Assembly (NCBI RefSeq): GCF_019039055.1
Contig: NZ_JAHOPB010000003.1
Location: 248,001 to 312,000, forward strand
DNA length: 64,000 nucleotides
Reading direction: 5' to 3'
Source: Reyranella humidisoli
GTDB taxonomy: Bacteria; Pseudomonadota; Alphaproteobacteria; Reyranellales; Reyranellaceae
Part shown: piece after piece, positions 28,862 to 37,669 of the stretch
Layout: every line of letters starts with the position of its first letter
Numbering within the stretch: position 1 is the stretch's first letter
The notes under the pieces: model-generated
The model's database searches: none
What the model saw: the letters and a program-made list of their open reading frames with translations, nothing else
What the model was told of the DNA's origin: nothing
Made by a program: the position numbers and the translations under genes

Positions 28862-30895
28862 ATGCGCCTTTTGATGAACGTCGTGGCCCTGCTGGGCCTC
28901 CTTGCGTTCCCGACCTTCGCCTTTGCCCAGGACCTCGCGCTGAAGCGCGTCATGCTGTCGTCCGGCGGGCTGGGCTACTTCGAATATGAGGCGACCGTCG
29001 AGGGCGACGCTACGCTGAAGCTCACCGTGTCGCTGGGGCAGGTCGACGACGTTCTGAAAAGCCTCGTGGTCTATGACGACAAGGGTGGCGTCGGCGGGTT
29101 GAGCCTGCCCGGACGCGAGCCGCTGGCGCAGGCCTTCAAGGACCTGCCGTTCGACCAGGGGTCGCTGGGTTCGCCGGCCGAGCTGTTGCAGACCCTGAAG
29201 GGCGCGCAGGTCACCGTCGGCGGCAGCCGCGCGCTCACCGGCCGCATCGTCTCGGTCGAGGAGGACACGCTCCTGCTGCCCGAGAACAAGGGCACGATGA
29301 AGCGCACGCGGGTCACGCTCTACACCGACCGCGGCCTGCAGCAGTTCATCCTCGAGGAAGCCGAGAACCTGCAATTCGCCGATCCTGCGTTACGCGACAA
29401 GGTCGGCCAGGCGCTGGTCGCGATCCAGGGCAACCGCGCCAAGGACGCCCGCACCATCGACCTGTCGATGCGCGGGCAGGGCAAGCGCACGGTTCGCGTC
29501 GCCTACATCGTCGAGGCGCCGGTCTGGAAGGCCTCGTACCGGCTGACGCTCGGCGCGGATCCCGCGGCGGCGCGCTCGGCGCTGCAGGGCTGGGCCATCG
29601 TCGAGAACATGAGCGGCCAGGACTGGAAGGATGTCGAGCTGACGCTCGTGTCGGGCCGGCCGGTCGCATTCCATCAGGCGCTCTACAACGCCTATTACGT
29701 GACGCGCCCCGAGATCCCTGTCGAGATCGCCGGCCGCCTGATGCCGGGCGTTGATCGCGGTGGTGTCGTCGCCGACCAGAAGCGTGCCAATGCGCCGCTG
29801 CCCATGCCGGCACCCGCGCCGTACCGGGCGCAACAGGAAAGGTCCGTCTCGTCGCCTGCGATGGCGCCTCCGCCTCCGCCGCCTGCAGGCATGGCTGCAG
29901 CCGCGGAGCAGATCGAGGCCAGTGACGCCGCCACGCAGGTGATCTTCAAGTTCCCGCGCGCCGTCAGCGTCGAGAACGGCCGCACGCTCTCAATTCCGAT
30001 TGTCGACAGGCAGGTGCCGGCACAGCGGCTCGCGCTCTATCAGGCCGACGCCGCAGCGCGCAATCCGCTGGCCGCGATCCGCCTGACCAACGACGGCGAA
30101 TCGGGCCTGCCGCCGGGCATCATCACGCTCTACGAGCGCGACAAGGCCGGTTCCGTCTCCTATGTCGGCGACGCGCGGCTGTCGGGTTTCCCGGTCGGCG
30201 AGACGCGCCTGCTGGCCTATGCGCTGGACGAGAAGATCGTCATCGAACGCGACGTGGCGCAGGCCGAGCGGGTGGCGTCGGGCACCATCGCCAACGGGGC
30301 GCTCCGGCTTTCGCGCGTCATCCGCCAGAACACCGTCTACCGCGTGCGCGGCCCGGCCAAGGAGCCGCGCCAGCTCGTCGTGGTGCAGCGTCGCCTGCCG
30401 GGCTGGACGCTGACCAAGCCCGAGGCGAAGGACGTCGAGCTGAGCGAGGGCAATTACCGCATCCCGTTCCAGCTTCCGGGCGGCGACCAGACGCAGACCT
30501 TCGAGGTCGTGCAGGAGCAGACGCAGCAGCAGGAAATCCGGCTGGTCGAGAGCGCGGCCGAACAGATCCGCGTCTATGCCCAGGCCCGCGAGTTCGACGC
30601 CAAGACGCGCGAGGCGCTGACCCGCGTGCTGCAGCTCCAGCAGACCGTAGCGGAGGCCCAGCGCAAGGTGGCGCAGGTCGACGCCGAGCGGCAGGCGATC
30701 GTGCAGGAGCAGGCGCGCCTGCGCGAGAACCTGGCGCGGGTTCCGGCCAACAGCGACCTGCAGCGGCGCTACCTCGCCACGCTCGACAAGCAGGAGACCG
30801 ACCTCGAGGCGCTCGCCAAGCGTCGTGCGGAGGCCGACAAGGCCGTCGAGGAAGCCCGCGCCGCGCTGCGCACGTATGTGAGCCAGCTCGGCTGA
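28862..30895 (+). CDS. DUF4139 domain-containing exported protein
   Basis: 677 residues. Signal peptide 'MRLLMNVVALLGLLAFPTFAFAQ'. The body matches DUF4139: 'VMLSSGGLGYFEYEATVEGDATLKLTV' near the N-terminus, 'VAYIVEAPVWKASYRLTL' and 'GWAIVENMSGQDWKDVELTLVSGRP' in the middle, then a Pro/Ala linker and a C-terminal coiled coil rich in Gln, Glu and Arg ('LQQTVAEAQRKVAQVDAERQAIVQEQARL'). The function of the family is unsettled; periplasmic or surface location is likely. GGGAGAG precedes the ATG. It converges on recG, with a perfect hairpin between them. Confidence 0.88.
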   Translation: MRLLMNVVALLGLLAFPTFAFAQDLALKRVMLSSGGLGYFEYEATVEGDATLKLTVSLGQVDDVLKSLVVYDDKGGVGGLSLPGREPLAQAFKDLPFDQGSLGSPAELLQTLKGAQVTVGGSRALTGRIVSVEEDTLLLPENKGTMKRTRVTLYTDRGLQQFILEEAENLQFADPALRDKVGQALVAIQGNRAKDARTIDLSMRGQGKRTVRVAYIVEAPVWKASYRLTLGADPAAARSALQGWAIVENMSGQDWKDVELTLVSGRPVAFHQALYNAYYVTRPEIPVEIAGRLMPGVDRGGVVADQKRANAPLPMPAPAPYRAQQERSVSSPAMAPPPPPPAGMAAAAEQIEASDAATQVIFKFPRAVSVENGRTLSIPIVDRQVPAQRLALYQADAAARNPLAAIRLTNDGESGLPPGIITLYERDKAGSVSYVGDARLSGFPVGETRLLAYALDEKIVIERDVAQAERVASGTIANGALRLSRVIRQNTVYRVRGPAKEPRQLVVVQRRLPGWTLTKPEAKDVELSEGNYRIPFQLPGGDQTQTFEVVQEQTQQQEIRLVESAAEQIRVYAQAREFDAKTREALTRVLQLQQTVAEAQRKVAQVDAERQAIVQEQARLRENLARVPANSDLQRRYLATLDKQETDLEALAKRRAEADKAVEEARAALRTYVSQLG

Positions 30896-30901
30896 TCTCG
30901 A

Positions 30902-30968
30902 GAAGGATCCCTCGCTGCGCTCGGGATGACACGAACATTGTCATCCCGAGCGCAGCGAGGGATCCTTT
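30902..30968. repeat. Perfect 29-bp inverted repeat with 7-nt loop
   Basis: Positions 30903-30931 are exactly complementary to 30939-30967 with the loop CGAACAT. Its sequence belongs to the dispersed 'GAAGGATCCCTCGCTGCGCT...' family and is the cleanest copy in the window. It exactly fills the gap between the convergent DUF4139 and recG stop codons, so it may end both transcripts. Confidence 0.92.
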
Positions 30969-30971
30969 CGA

Positions 30972-33053
30972 CTAACCCGCCCTTAGCGTCCTCACCGCGT
31001 CGTCGCGGCGGAACAGGTAGAGCAGGGCGCGCAGGGCCTGGCCGCGCTCAGTCTGCAGGTCCGGATCGCGGGCGATCACCAGTCGCGCATCGTCGCGCGC
31101 GGCCTCCAGAAGCTCGTTGTGGATCGCCAGGTCGGCCAGGCGCATGTCGGGCAAGCCGCTCTGGCGGGTGCCCAGAAGCTCGCCGGCGCCGCGCAGCTTG
31201 AGATCCTCCTCGGCGATGCGGAAGCCGTCCTCCGTCTCGCGCATGATCGCGAGGCGCGACTTGGCGGTCTCGCCGAGCGGCATGGCGTAGAGTAGCAGGC
31301 AGGTCGACTTGGCGCTGCCGCGCCCCACGCGACCGCGCAGCTGGTGGAGCTGGGCGAGGCCGAAGCGCTCGGCATGCTCGATCACCATCACCGTCGCAGC
31401 CGGCACATCGACACCGACCTCGATCACGGTCGTGGCGACCAGGATCGACAGGCGGCCGTCGGCAAAGGCCGCCATCGTGGCCTCGCGTTCCGCGCTCTTC
31501 AGCCGTCCGTGCAGGAGCCCGACCTTGCCGGGGAAGCGGTCGCCCAGGATGCGGAAGCGCTCCTGTACGTTCGCGAGGTCGATCTCCTCGGATTCCTCGA
31601 TCAGCGGACAGACCCAGTAGACGCGCGCGCCGGCCGCGATCTGGCGGCCGATCCCCTGGGCGACCTCGCCGAGCCGCTCCAGCGGCATTGTGCGGGTGTC
31701 GATCGGCTGGCGGCCCTTGGGCTTCTCGGTGAGCTTGGAGACGTCGAGATCGCCGTAGGCCGCCAGCATGAGCGTGCGCGGAATCGGGGTCGCGGTCATG
31801 ACGAGGAGATCGACGGCATGGCCCTTCGACGACAGCGCCATGCGCTGATGCACGCCAAACCGGTGTTGTTCGTCGACCACGGCCATTGCGAGGTCGGCGA
31901 ATTCGACATCCTCCTGCACCAGCGCGTGCGTGCCGACGACGAGCTGGATCGTGCCGTCCGCCAGGCCCTGCAGCGTCTGCTTCTTCGCCCGCTGGCCGTC
32001 GCGGCCGGTCAGCAGCGCGATCCTCACGCCGGCGGCTTCCGCCAGCGGCGCGATGGTCGCGAAATGCTGGCGTGCCAGCAGCTCGGTCGGCGCCATCATC
32101 GCCGCCTGCGCGCCGGCCTCCACACAGATCAGCATGGCGAGCAAGGCGACCAGCGTCTTGCCGCTACCGACATCGCCCTGCAGCAGGCGCACCATGCGCT
32201 CCTCCTTACCGAGATCGTCGGCGATCTCGGCGATGGCCTGGGTCTGGCTGGAGGTCAGCTCGAAGCCCAGCGAGGCGAGGGCGGCCTGGCGCAGCCGGCC
32301 GTCGCCTTTGGTCGCATGGCCCGCGAGCGTGCGGTTGTGATGGCGCACCAGCGCGATGGCGAGCTGGCTGGCCAGCAGCTCGTCGAAGGCGAGGCGGGCG
32401 CGGGCCGGGTGGGCGGGCGACAGGTCACCCGGCTCCCCGGGCGCGTGGGCGCGGGCGACCGCCGTCTTCCAGTCGCTCCAGCCCTGCTTCCTGTGATAGG
32501 CGGGGTCCTGCCATTCCGGCAGCGCGGGCGTGCGCTCGACGGCGGCGGCAGTTGCCTTCTGCACCGGCCGCTGCGTCAGTCCAGCGGTGAGGCCGTAGAG
32601 CGGCTCGACGCGCAGGATCGACGGGCGTTCGTCGAGCGGCACGACATGGTCGGGGTGCGTCATCTGCACCTCGCCCTGGTAGATCTCGACCTTGCCGCTC
32701 ACCACGCGGGTCTCGCCGGGCGGCAGCAGCTTCTTCAGATAGTCTTCGCGGCCATTGAAGTAGGTCAGGCAGAGGCGGCCGGTCTCGTCGCTGCACCAGA
32801 CCTTGTAGGGCTGACGCGGACTGTGCGGGACGATGTGTTCCTCGACGACGACGGTGAGCGTTGCCACCTCGCCGCCACGCGCCTGGGCGACATCGGGCGC
32901 ATTCCGGCGATCGATCACGCCAGCGGGCAGGTGCCAGAGCAGGTCGACGACCAGCGGGCCTGCAAGTTTCTCCACGAGCGTCCCCAGCCGCGGTCCGATT
33001 CCGGGCAGCGACGTGACCTGGGCAAAGAGAGGGGTAAGGGCTTGCGGGCGCAT
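30972..33053 (-). CDS. recG: ATP-dependent DNA helicase RecG
   Basis: 693-residue branch-migration helicase that rescues stalled forks. The N-terminal wedge (OB) domain is followed by the helicase core with 'LLQGDVGSGKTLVALLA' (Walker A), 'MMAPTELLARQHF', 'VVDEQHRFGVHQR' (DEQH box), 'MTATPIPRTL', 'VATTVIEVGVDVPAATVMVIEHAERFGLAQLHQLRGRVGRG' and the RecG-type ending 'RGAGELLGTRQSGLPDMRLADL'. The ATG at 33053 is divergent from sdhE across 85 bp. Confidence 0.98.
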   Translation of the reverse strand: MRPQALTPLFAQVTSLPGIGPRLGTLVEKLAGPLVVDLLWHLPAGVIDRRNAPDVAQARGGEVATLTVVVEEHIVPHSPRQPYKVWCSDETGRLCLTYFNGREDYLKKLLPPGETRVVSGKVEIYQGEVQMTHPDHVVPLDERPSILRVEPLYGLTAGLTQRPVQKATAAAVERTPALPEWQDPAYHRKQGWSDWKTAVARAHAPGEPGDLSPAHPARARLAFDELLASQLAIALVRHHNRTLAGHATKGDGRLRQAALASLGFELTSSQTQAIAEIADDLGKEERMVRLLQGDVGSGKTLVALLAMLICVEAGAQAAMMAPTELLARQHFATIAPLAEAAGVRIALLTGRDGQRAKKQTLQGLADGTIQLVVGTHALVQEDVEFADLAMAVVDEQHRFGVHQRMALSSKGHAVDLLVMTATPIPRTLMLAAYGDLDVSKLTEKPKGRQPIDTRTMPLERLGEVAQGIGRQIAAGARVYWVCPLIEESEEIDLANVQERFRILGDRFPGKVGLLHGRLKSAEREATMAAFADGRLSILVATTVIEVGVDVPAATVMVIEHAERFGLAQLHQLRGRVGRGSAKSTCLLLYAMPLGETAKSRLAIMRETEDGFRIAEEDLKLRGAGELLGTRQSGLPDMRLADLAIHNELLEAARDDARLVIARDPDLQTERGQALRALLYLFRRDDAVRTLRAG

Positions 33054-33138
33054 GGTTGGCTTGATCAGGGGCTGCGTGACTTCGCCATCGCCGCCGCCTA
33101 TATGCTACGCCCCTTTTTGGTCCGGGACTGGGGAAAAC

Positions 33139-33408
33139 ATGACCGCCGACACGGATCTGGTAACGCGCCGGAAGCGTTTGCTGTACCGCAGCACCTATCG
33201 CGGCAACAAGGAGAACGACATCCTCCTTGGCCAATTCGCGCGCGCCCACATCGATGAATTCGGCGCCGCGGAGCTCGACCAGTACGAGCGCCTGCTTGAG
33301 GTGGGCGACAACGACATCTACGACTGGGTGTCGGGCAAGACCGCGGTTCCGGCCGATCACGACACGCCGGTGGTGCGCAAGCTTCTGGCGTTTCGCGTGA
33401 GGTTCTAG
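33139..33408 (+). CDS. sdhE: FAD assembly factor SdhE
   Basis: 89 residues, the usual size. The conserved RGxxE motif occurs as 'YRGNKENDILLGQFA', and 'LDQYERLLEVGDNDIYDWVSGK' completes the SdhE/SDH5 signature. It promotes covalent flavinylation of succinate dehydrogenase SdhA in the cytosol. The TAG stop shares its last base with the GTG start of mfd, so the two genes are coupled, an arrangement common in alphaproteobacteria. Confidence 0.95.
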   Translation: MTADTDLVTRRKRLLYRSTYRGNKENDILLGQFARAHIDEFGAAELDQYERLLEVGDNDIYDWVSGKTAVPADHDTPVVRKLLAFRVRF

Positions 33409-36400
33409 TGTCCCTGCCGTTCGTGAACGCCCTGGCAGCGATCCCCCGCAAGCAAGGCAAGTGGACGATCGCGGGCCTGCCCGAGGGCGCCGATGCGATG
33501 GTCCTCTCCGAGCTGGCGCGCGCGACCGGCGGTGCGGACATTCTGCACGTGGCGCGCGACGGGCAGCGGCTGGAACGGCTGCAGGACGGGCTGCGCTTCT
33601 TCAGCCCCGAACGTGAGGTGCTGGTGTTCCCGGCCTGGGATTGCCTGCCCTACGACCGCATGTCGCCGCATCCCGACATCGTGGCCGAGCGGCTGGAGAC
33701 GTTGAGCCGGCTGGCGACCCCCAGGACGCCCGGCGCGCCGGCGCGGATCATCCTCGCCTCTGTGGGCGCGGCGCTGCAGCGGGTGCCACCCCGGAGCCTC
33801 TACGCCGAGGCCGCCACCATCCTGCGCAAGGGCCAGACGGTCGACGTGGCCTGGCTGACGAAGTTTCTCTCCGAGAACGGCTACGGCCGCGCCGAGACGG
33901 TCATGGAGCCGGGCGAATTCGCGGTGCGCGGCGGGCTGTTCGATCTCTTTCCGCCCGGCACGACCGAGCCGCTGCGCCTCGACCTTTTCGGTGACACGCT
34001 GGAAGCGATCCGCTCGTTCGACCCGATGAGCCAGCGCTCCACCGGCAATCGCGACGAGGTCGTGCTGCTGCCGGTCAGCGAGTTGCTGCTCACGCCCGAG
34101 AGCATCGAGCGCTTCCGTAGCGGCTATCGCGAGCTGTTCGGCAACGTCTCGGGCGAGGACCTGCTCTACGAGGCGGTGTCGGCCGGTCAACGCCATGTCG
34201 GTGTCGAGCACTGGCTGCCGCTGTTCCACGACCATATGGAGACGCTGCTCGACTATTGCCCCGGCGCCCTCGTCACGGCGGACCATGAGGCGGGCGAGGC
34301 CCTGACCGCGCGCTACGAGCTGATCGCAGACTACTACGACGCGCGCCAGAAGACCGGAGCCAAGGGCGGCATGACGGGGGGCGCGGATTACAAGCCCGTC
34401 CCGCCGGAACGGCTCTACATCAAGCCATCCGAGTGGGATCGGCTGCTGGAGGGCCGCACGCTCGCGCAGTTCTCGACGTTCGATTCTGCGCCAGGTGCTG
34501 TGAACACGATAGACCTCGGCGGCCGTCGCCACGAGGGCTTCGCCCAGGCGCGTACGGCGCAGGGCGTGAACCTGTTCGACAAGGTCGCCGAGCATGTGAA
34601 GGCCGCCAACGTCGCCGGCCGCCGCATCGTCGTTGCGGGCTACACCGACGGCTCGACGACCCGCCTGCAGCATCTCCTGCAGGAGCACGGCGCCACCACA
34701 CCGGTGATGGCCGCCGATTACGCCATGGTGCAGGCGCTGCCGGCAGGTGTGCTGGCCATAGCGATCTGGCCGCTGGAGCATGGTTTCGTGCTCGACGGGC
34801 TGGAGGTCATCGGCGAGGAGGACATCCTCGGCGACCGCCTGTCGCGTCCCGCCAAGAAGCGGCGCCCCTCGGAGCGCTTCATCGCGGAAGCCTCGGCGCT
34901 GAGCGACGGCGACCTGGTGGTGCATCGCGAGCATGGCGTCGGCCGCTACGAGGGCCTGGTCACGCTCGAAATCCAGAACGCTCGTCACGACTGCCTTCGG
35001 CTGACCTATGAAGGCGGCGACAAGCTCTTCGTCCCGGTCGAGAACATCGACGTGCTGAGCCGCTATGGCGCGGGAGAGGAGGGCGCCGTCCTCGACCGTC
35101 TGGGCGGCGTCGCCTGGCAGTCGCGCAAGGCACGGCTGAAGCAGCGCATCGCCGACATGGCCGACCGCCTGATCCAGATCGCCGCCGAGCGCGCGATCCG
35201 GCGCGGCGAGACGCTGAGCCCGCCCGAGGGCCTCTACGAGGAATTCTGCGCGCGCTTCCCCTATGCCGAGACCGACGACCAGCTCCAGGCCATCTCCGAC
35301 GTGATGGACGACCTGTCGTCGGGCAAGCCGATGGACCGGCTGGTCTGCGGCGATGTCGGCTTCGGCAAGACCGAGGTCGCCTTGCGCGCGGCCTTCGTGG
35401 CGGCCCTGTCGGGCAAGCAGGTGGCCGTGATCGGACCGACGACCCTGCTGGCCCGCCAGCATCACCGTACCTTCGTCGAGCGTTTCCAGGGCATGCCGGT
35501 GAACATCGGCCGCCTGTCGCGCCTGGTGCCGGCCAAGGAGGCCAAGGCCACCAAGGAAGGGCTGAAGGACGGCACCGTCAACATCGTGTGCGGCACGCAC
35601 GCGCTGCTGGCCAAGAGCGTCGAGTTCAAGGATCTCGGCCTGCTCATCGTCGACGAGGAGCAGCATTTTGGCGTCGGCCACAAGGAGCGGCTGAAGGAGC
35701 TGCGCGCCGACGTCCATGTGCTGACACTGACCGCGACGCCGATCCCGCGCACGCTGCAGCTCGCTCTGACCGGCGTGCGCGACATGAGCCTGATCGCCAC
35801 GCCGCCGGTCGATCGACTGGCGGTGCGCACCTTCATCACGCCCTTCGACGCCGTCACGATCCGCGAGGCGCTGCTGCGCGAGCAGTTCCGCGGCGGCCAG
35901 ACTTTCTATGTGTGCCCGCGGGTCGAGGACCTGGCCTCGGTCGCGGCGGAGATCCGCGAGTTGGTGCCGGAGATTCGCCTGGGCATGGCGCACGGCAAGA
36001 TGGCGCCGACCACCATCGAGAACACGATGCAGGATTTCGTCGAAGGCAAGTTCGACGTGCTGCTCTCGACCAACATCGTGGAAAGCGGCCTCGACATCCG
36101 CAATGCCAACACGATGATCATTCATCGCGCAGACATGTTTGGCCTCGCGCAGCTCTACCAGCTGCGCGGCCGGGTCGGCCGTGGCAAGACGCGCGCCTAT
36201 GCCTATCTCACCGTACCGCCGGGACGGGCGTTGAACGAGTCGGCGGCCAAGCGCCTCGAGGTGATGCAGACGCTCGACACACTGGGCGCGGGTTTCCAGC
36301 TCGCCAGCCACGATCTCGACATCCGCGGCGCCGGCAACCTGCTGGGCGACGAACAGTCGGGACACATCCGGGAGGTCGGCATCGAGCTCTACCAGCAGCT

Positions 36401-36905
36401 CCTGGAGGAGGCCGTCGCGGCGGCGCGCGGCCGCTCGCAGGAAGCCGAGAAGTCGGAATGGTCGCCCCAGATCAATCTCGGCATTCCGGTTCTGATCCCC
36501 GAGGAGTACGTGGCCGATCTGTCGGTGCGCATGGGCCTCTACCGGCGTCTGGGCGGTCTCACCAACCAGGGCGAGATCGATTCCTTCGCCGCCGAACTGG
36601 TCGACCGGTTCGGCCGCATGCCGGTCGAGGCCGAATTCCTCCTGAACACCGTGGCCCTCAAGCTGCTTTGCCGCGCCGCCCAGGTCGAGAAGATCGACGC
36701 CGGCGAGAAGGCCGTCGTCTTCAGCTTCCACGACAACAAGTTCGAGCGACCCGACCGGCTGATCGGCTGGATCCAGAAAAACGCGCCGCTGGTGAAGCTC
36801 AGGCCCGACCACCGCGTGATCGTGATGCGCGTCTGGAAGGACGAGCGGCAGCGGCTTTCGGGCGTGACGTCGATCGTTTCTTCGCTGGCGAAGCTCGCCG
36901 CTTAG
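33408..36905 (+). CDS. mfd: Transcription-repair coupling factor
   Basis: 1165-residue Mfd, which removes RNA polymerase stalled at lesions and recruits UvrA. The order is canonical: UvrB-homology domains ('VLVFPAWDCLPYDRMSPHPDIVAERLETL'), the RNA-polymerase-interaction domain ('GDLVVHREHGVGRYEGL...DKLFVPVENIDVLSRY'), translocase motifs 'VCGDVGFGKTEVALRA' and 'LIVDEEQHFGVGHKERL', 'TATPIPRTLQLALTGVRDMSLI', 'LLSTNIVESGLDIRNANTMIIHRADMFGLAQLYQLRGRVGRG' and the TRCF C-terminal domain. The GTG start overlaps the sdhE stop. Its last 107 bases are also the antisense end of the TetR gene. Confidence 0.98.
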   Translation: MSLPFVNALAAIPRKQGKWTIAGLPEGADAMVLSELARATGGADILHVARDGQRLERLQDGLRFFSPEREVLVFPAWDCLPYDRMSPHPDIVAERLETLSRLATPRTPGAPARIILASVGAALQRVPPRSLYAEAATILRKGQTVDVAWLTKFLSENGYGRAETVMEPGEFAVRGGLFDLFPPGTTEPLRLDLFGDTLEAIRSFDPMSQRSTGNRDEVVLLPVSELLLTPESIERFRSGYRELFGNVSGEDLLYEAVSAGQRHVGVEHWLPLFHDHMETLLDYCPGALVTADHEAGEALTARYELIADYYDARQKTGAKGGMTGGADYKPVPPERLYIKPSEWDRLLEGRTLAQFSTFDSAPGAVNTIDLGGRRHEGFAQARTAQGVNLFDKVAEHVKAANVAGRRIVVAGYTDGSTTRLQHLLQEHGATTPVMAADYAMVQALPAGVLAIAIWPLEHGFVLDGLEVIGEEDILGDRLSRPAKKRRPSERFIAEASALSDGDLVVHREHGVGRYEGLVTLEIQNARHDCLRLTYEGGDKLFVPVENIDVLSRYGAGEEGAVLDRLGGVAWQSRKARLKQRIADMADRLIQIAAERAIRRGETLSPPEGLYEEFCARFPYAETDDQLQAISDVMDDLSSGKPMDRLVCGDVGFGKTEVALRAAFVAALSGKQVAVIGPTTLLARQHHRTFVERFQGMPVNIGRLSRLVPAKEAKATKEGLKDGTVNIVCGTHALLAKSVEFKDLGLLIVDEEQHFGVGHKERLKELRADVHVLTLTATPIPRTLQLALTGVRDMSLIATPPVDRLAVRTFITPFDAVTIREALLREQFRGGQTFYVCPRVEDLASVAAEIRELVPEIRLGMAHGKMAPTTIENTMQDFVEGKFDVLLSTNIVESGLDIRNANTMIIHRADMFGLAQLYQLRGRVGRGKTRAYAYLTVPPGRALNESAAKRLEVMQTLDTLGAGFQLASHDLDIRGAGNLLGDEQSGHIREVGIELYQQLLEEAVAAARGRSQEAEKSEWSPQINLGIPVLIPEEYVADLSVRMGLYRRLGGLTNQGEIDSFAAELVDRFGRMPVEAEFLLNTVALKLLCRAAQVEKIDAGEKAVVFSFHDNKFERPDRLIGWIQKNAPLVKLRPDHRVIVMRVWKDERQRLSGVTSIVSSLAKLAA

Positions 36906-37476
36906 GCGACTTCTTCGGTCTGGGCTTCGCTTTCGGTTTCATCAGGGCCCTGGCCGTGCGCCGGGCGCAGCGCAGCAGCCAGTCGCTGAGGCGTGTATCG
37001 CCCGAGGCGCGCGCCAGGGTCACGGCGCCCACGGCGAGGATGGCGATGGCCGTTGCGTCGGCATCGAGCGCACGCCGCTTTCCCCTGGCAAGCTCGGCGA
37101 TGACGCCATGGAGCACGTTGGCATAGGCGAGCCGCGCCGCCAGAGGCGCTCGCGCCACGTCGCCGGCGAGAGAGGCGAGGGCGCAGCCCTGCGCGCTGGC
37201 GGCGAGTGTCTCGCGGTCGAGATAGGCGTCCAGTACGGCTTCGGGTTTTTCGGCGGCGCGCAGCCTGGGCAGCAGCCCGTGCCCCATTCGCACGATCTCG
37301 GCGAACAGCGCCTCCTTCGACGTGAAGTGGGCATAGAAGGCGCCGCGCGTCAGCCCGGCCGCCAGCATGATGTCGTCGATGTTGGTTCCGGCGTGACCGC
37401 GCAGCCGGAACAGCCGCGCGGCGTGCTCGACGATCTCGGCCCGGATGGCGGCCTTGCGGGTGGCGCTGATGGGCAT
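36799..37476 (-). CDS. TetR-family transcriptional regulator with basic C-terminal tail
   Basis: 225 residues. The TetR helix-turn-helix is clear in 'IVEHAARLFRLRGHAGTNIDDIMLAAGLTRGAFYAHFTSKEALFAEIV' (residues about 14-61). The ligand domain runs to about residue 178 and ends 'LSDWLLRCARRTARALMKPKAK'. The remaining 45 or so residues are almost only Lys, Arg, Pro, Ser and Ala, unusual for TetR. The last 107 nt of the gene lie antisense inside the 3' end of mfd. A palindromic AT-rich site overlaps the region just upstream of its ATG, consistent with autoregulation. The target genes are unknown. Confidence 0.85.
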   Translation of the reverse strand: MPISATRKAAIRAEIVEHAARLFRLRGHAGTNIDDIMLAAGLTRGAFYAHFTSKEALFAEIVRMGHGLLPRLRAAEKPEAVLDAYLDRETLAASAQGCALASLAGDVARAPLAARLAYANVLHGVIAELARGKRRALDADATAIAILAVGAVTLARASGDTRLSDWLLRCARRTARALMKPKAKPRPKKSPKRRASPAKKRSTSRPKAAAARPSRRASRSRGGRA

Positions 37477-37477
37477 G

Positions 37478-37514
37478 ATATGTCGATGATCATATCATAT
37501 GATATCTGACATAT
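37478..37514. promoter_or_regulatory. Likely TetR operator (AT-rich palindrome)
   Basis: A perfect 14-bp palindrome ATATCATATGATAT (37492-37505) lies within a larger imperfect inverted repeat with arms ATATGTC (37478-37484) and GACATAT (37508-37514). It sits 2-38 bp upstream of the TetR ATG and is strikingly AT-rich in a GC-rich genome. Self-repression is the simplest reading; binding is not shown. Confidence 0.6.
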
Positions 37515-37534
37515 GAAATGGCTGAATGCGCACG

Positions 37535-37647
37535 ACCTCACCCTGAGGAGCGGCCGCAGGCCGCGTCTCGAAGGGTCGCTACAAACAAGGCGTGCGTTGC
37601 CCATCCTTCGAGACGCCACGCTAGGCGTGGCTCCTCAGGATGAGGTC
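37535..37647. repeat. Paired inverted dispersed repeat, second family
   Basis: Arms 37535-37577 ('CACCCTGAGGAGCGGCC...TCTCGAAGGGTC') and 37601-37647 ('CCATCCTTCGAGACGCC...GGCTCCTCAGGATGAGG') are inverted, each with its own inner small hairpin. This 'CTCATCCTGAGGAGC...TCTCGAAGGATG' class differs from the family at 30902. It lies between the TetR and DsbA-like genes. Confidence 0.75.
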
Positions 37648-37669
37648 AGTGGTGAATTGCCGAAGGTTG

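Noticed and set aside
33405..36812. A 1135-codon open frame on the minus strand opposite mfd
   Set aside because: It is the mirror of a GC-rich gene with strong third-position bias. Its translation is low-complexity (Ala, Arg, Asp, Gln-rich) with no recognisable domain, while mfd is complete and canonical.
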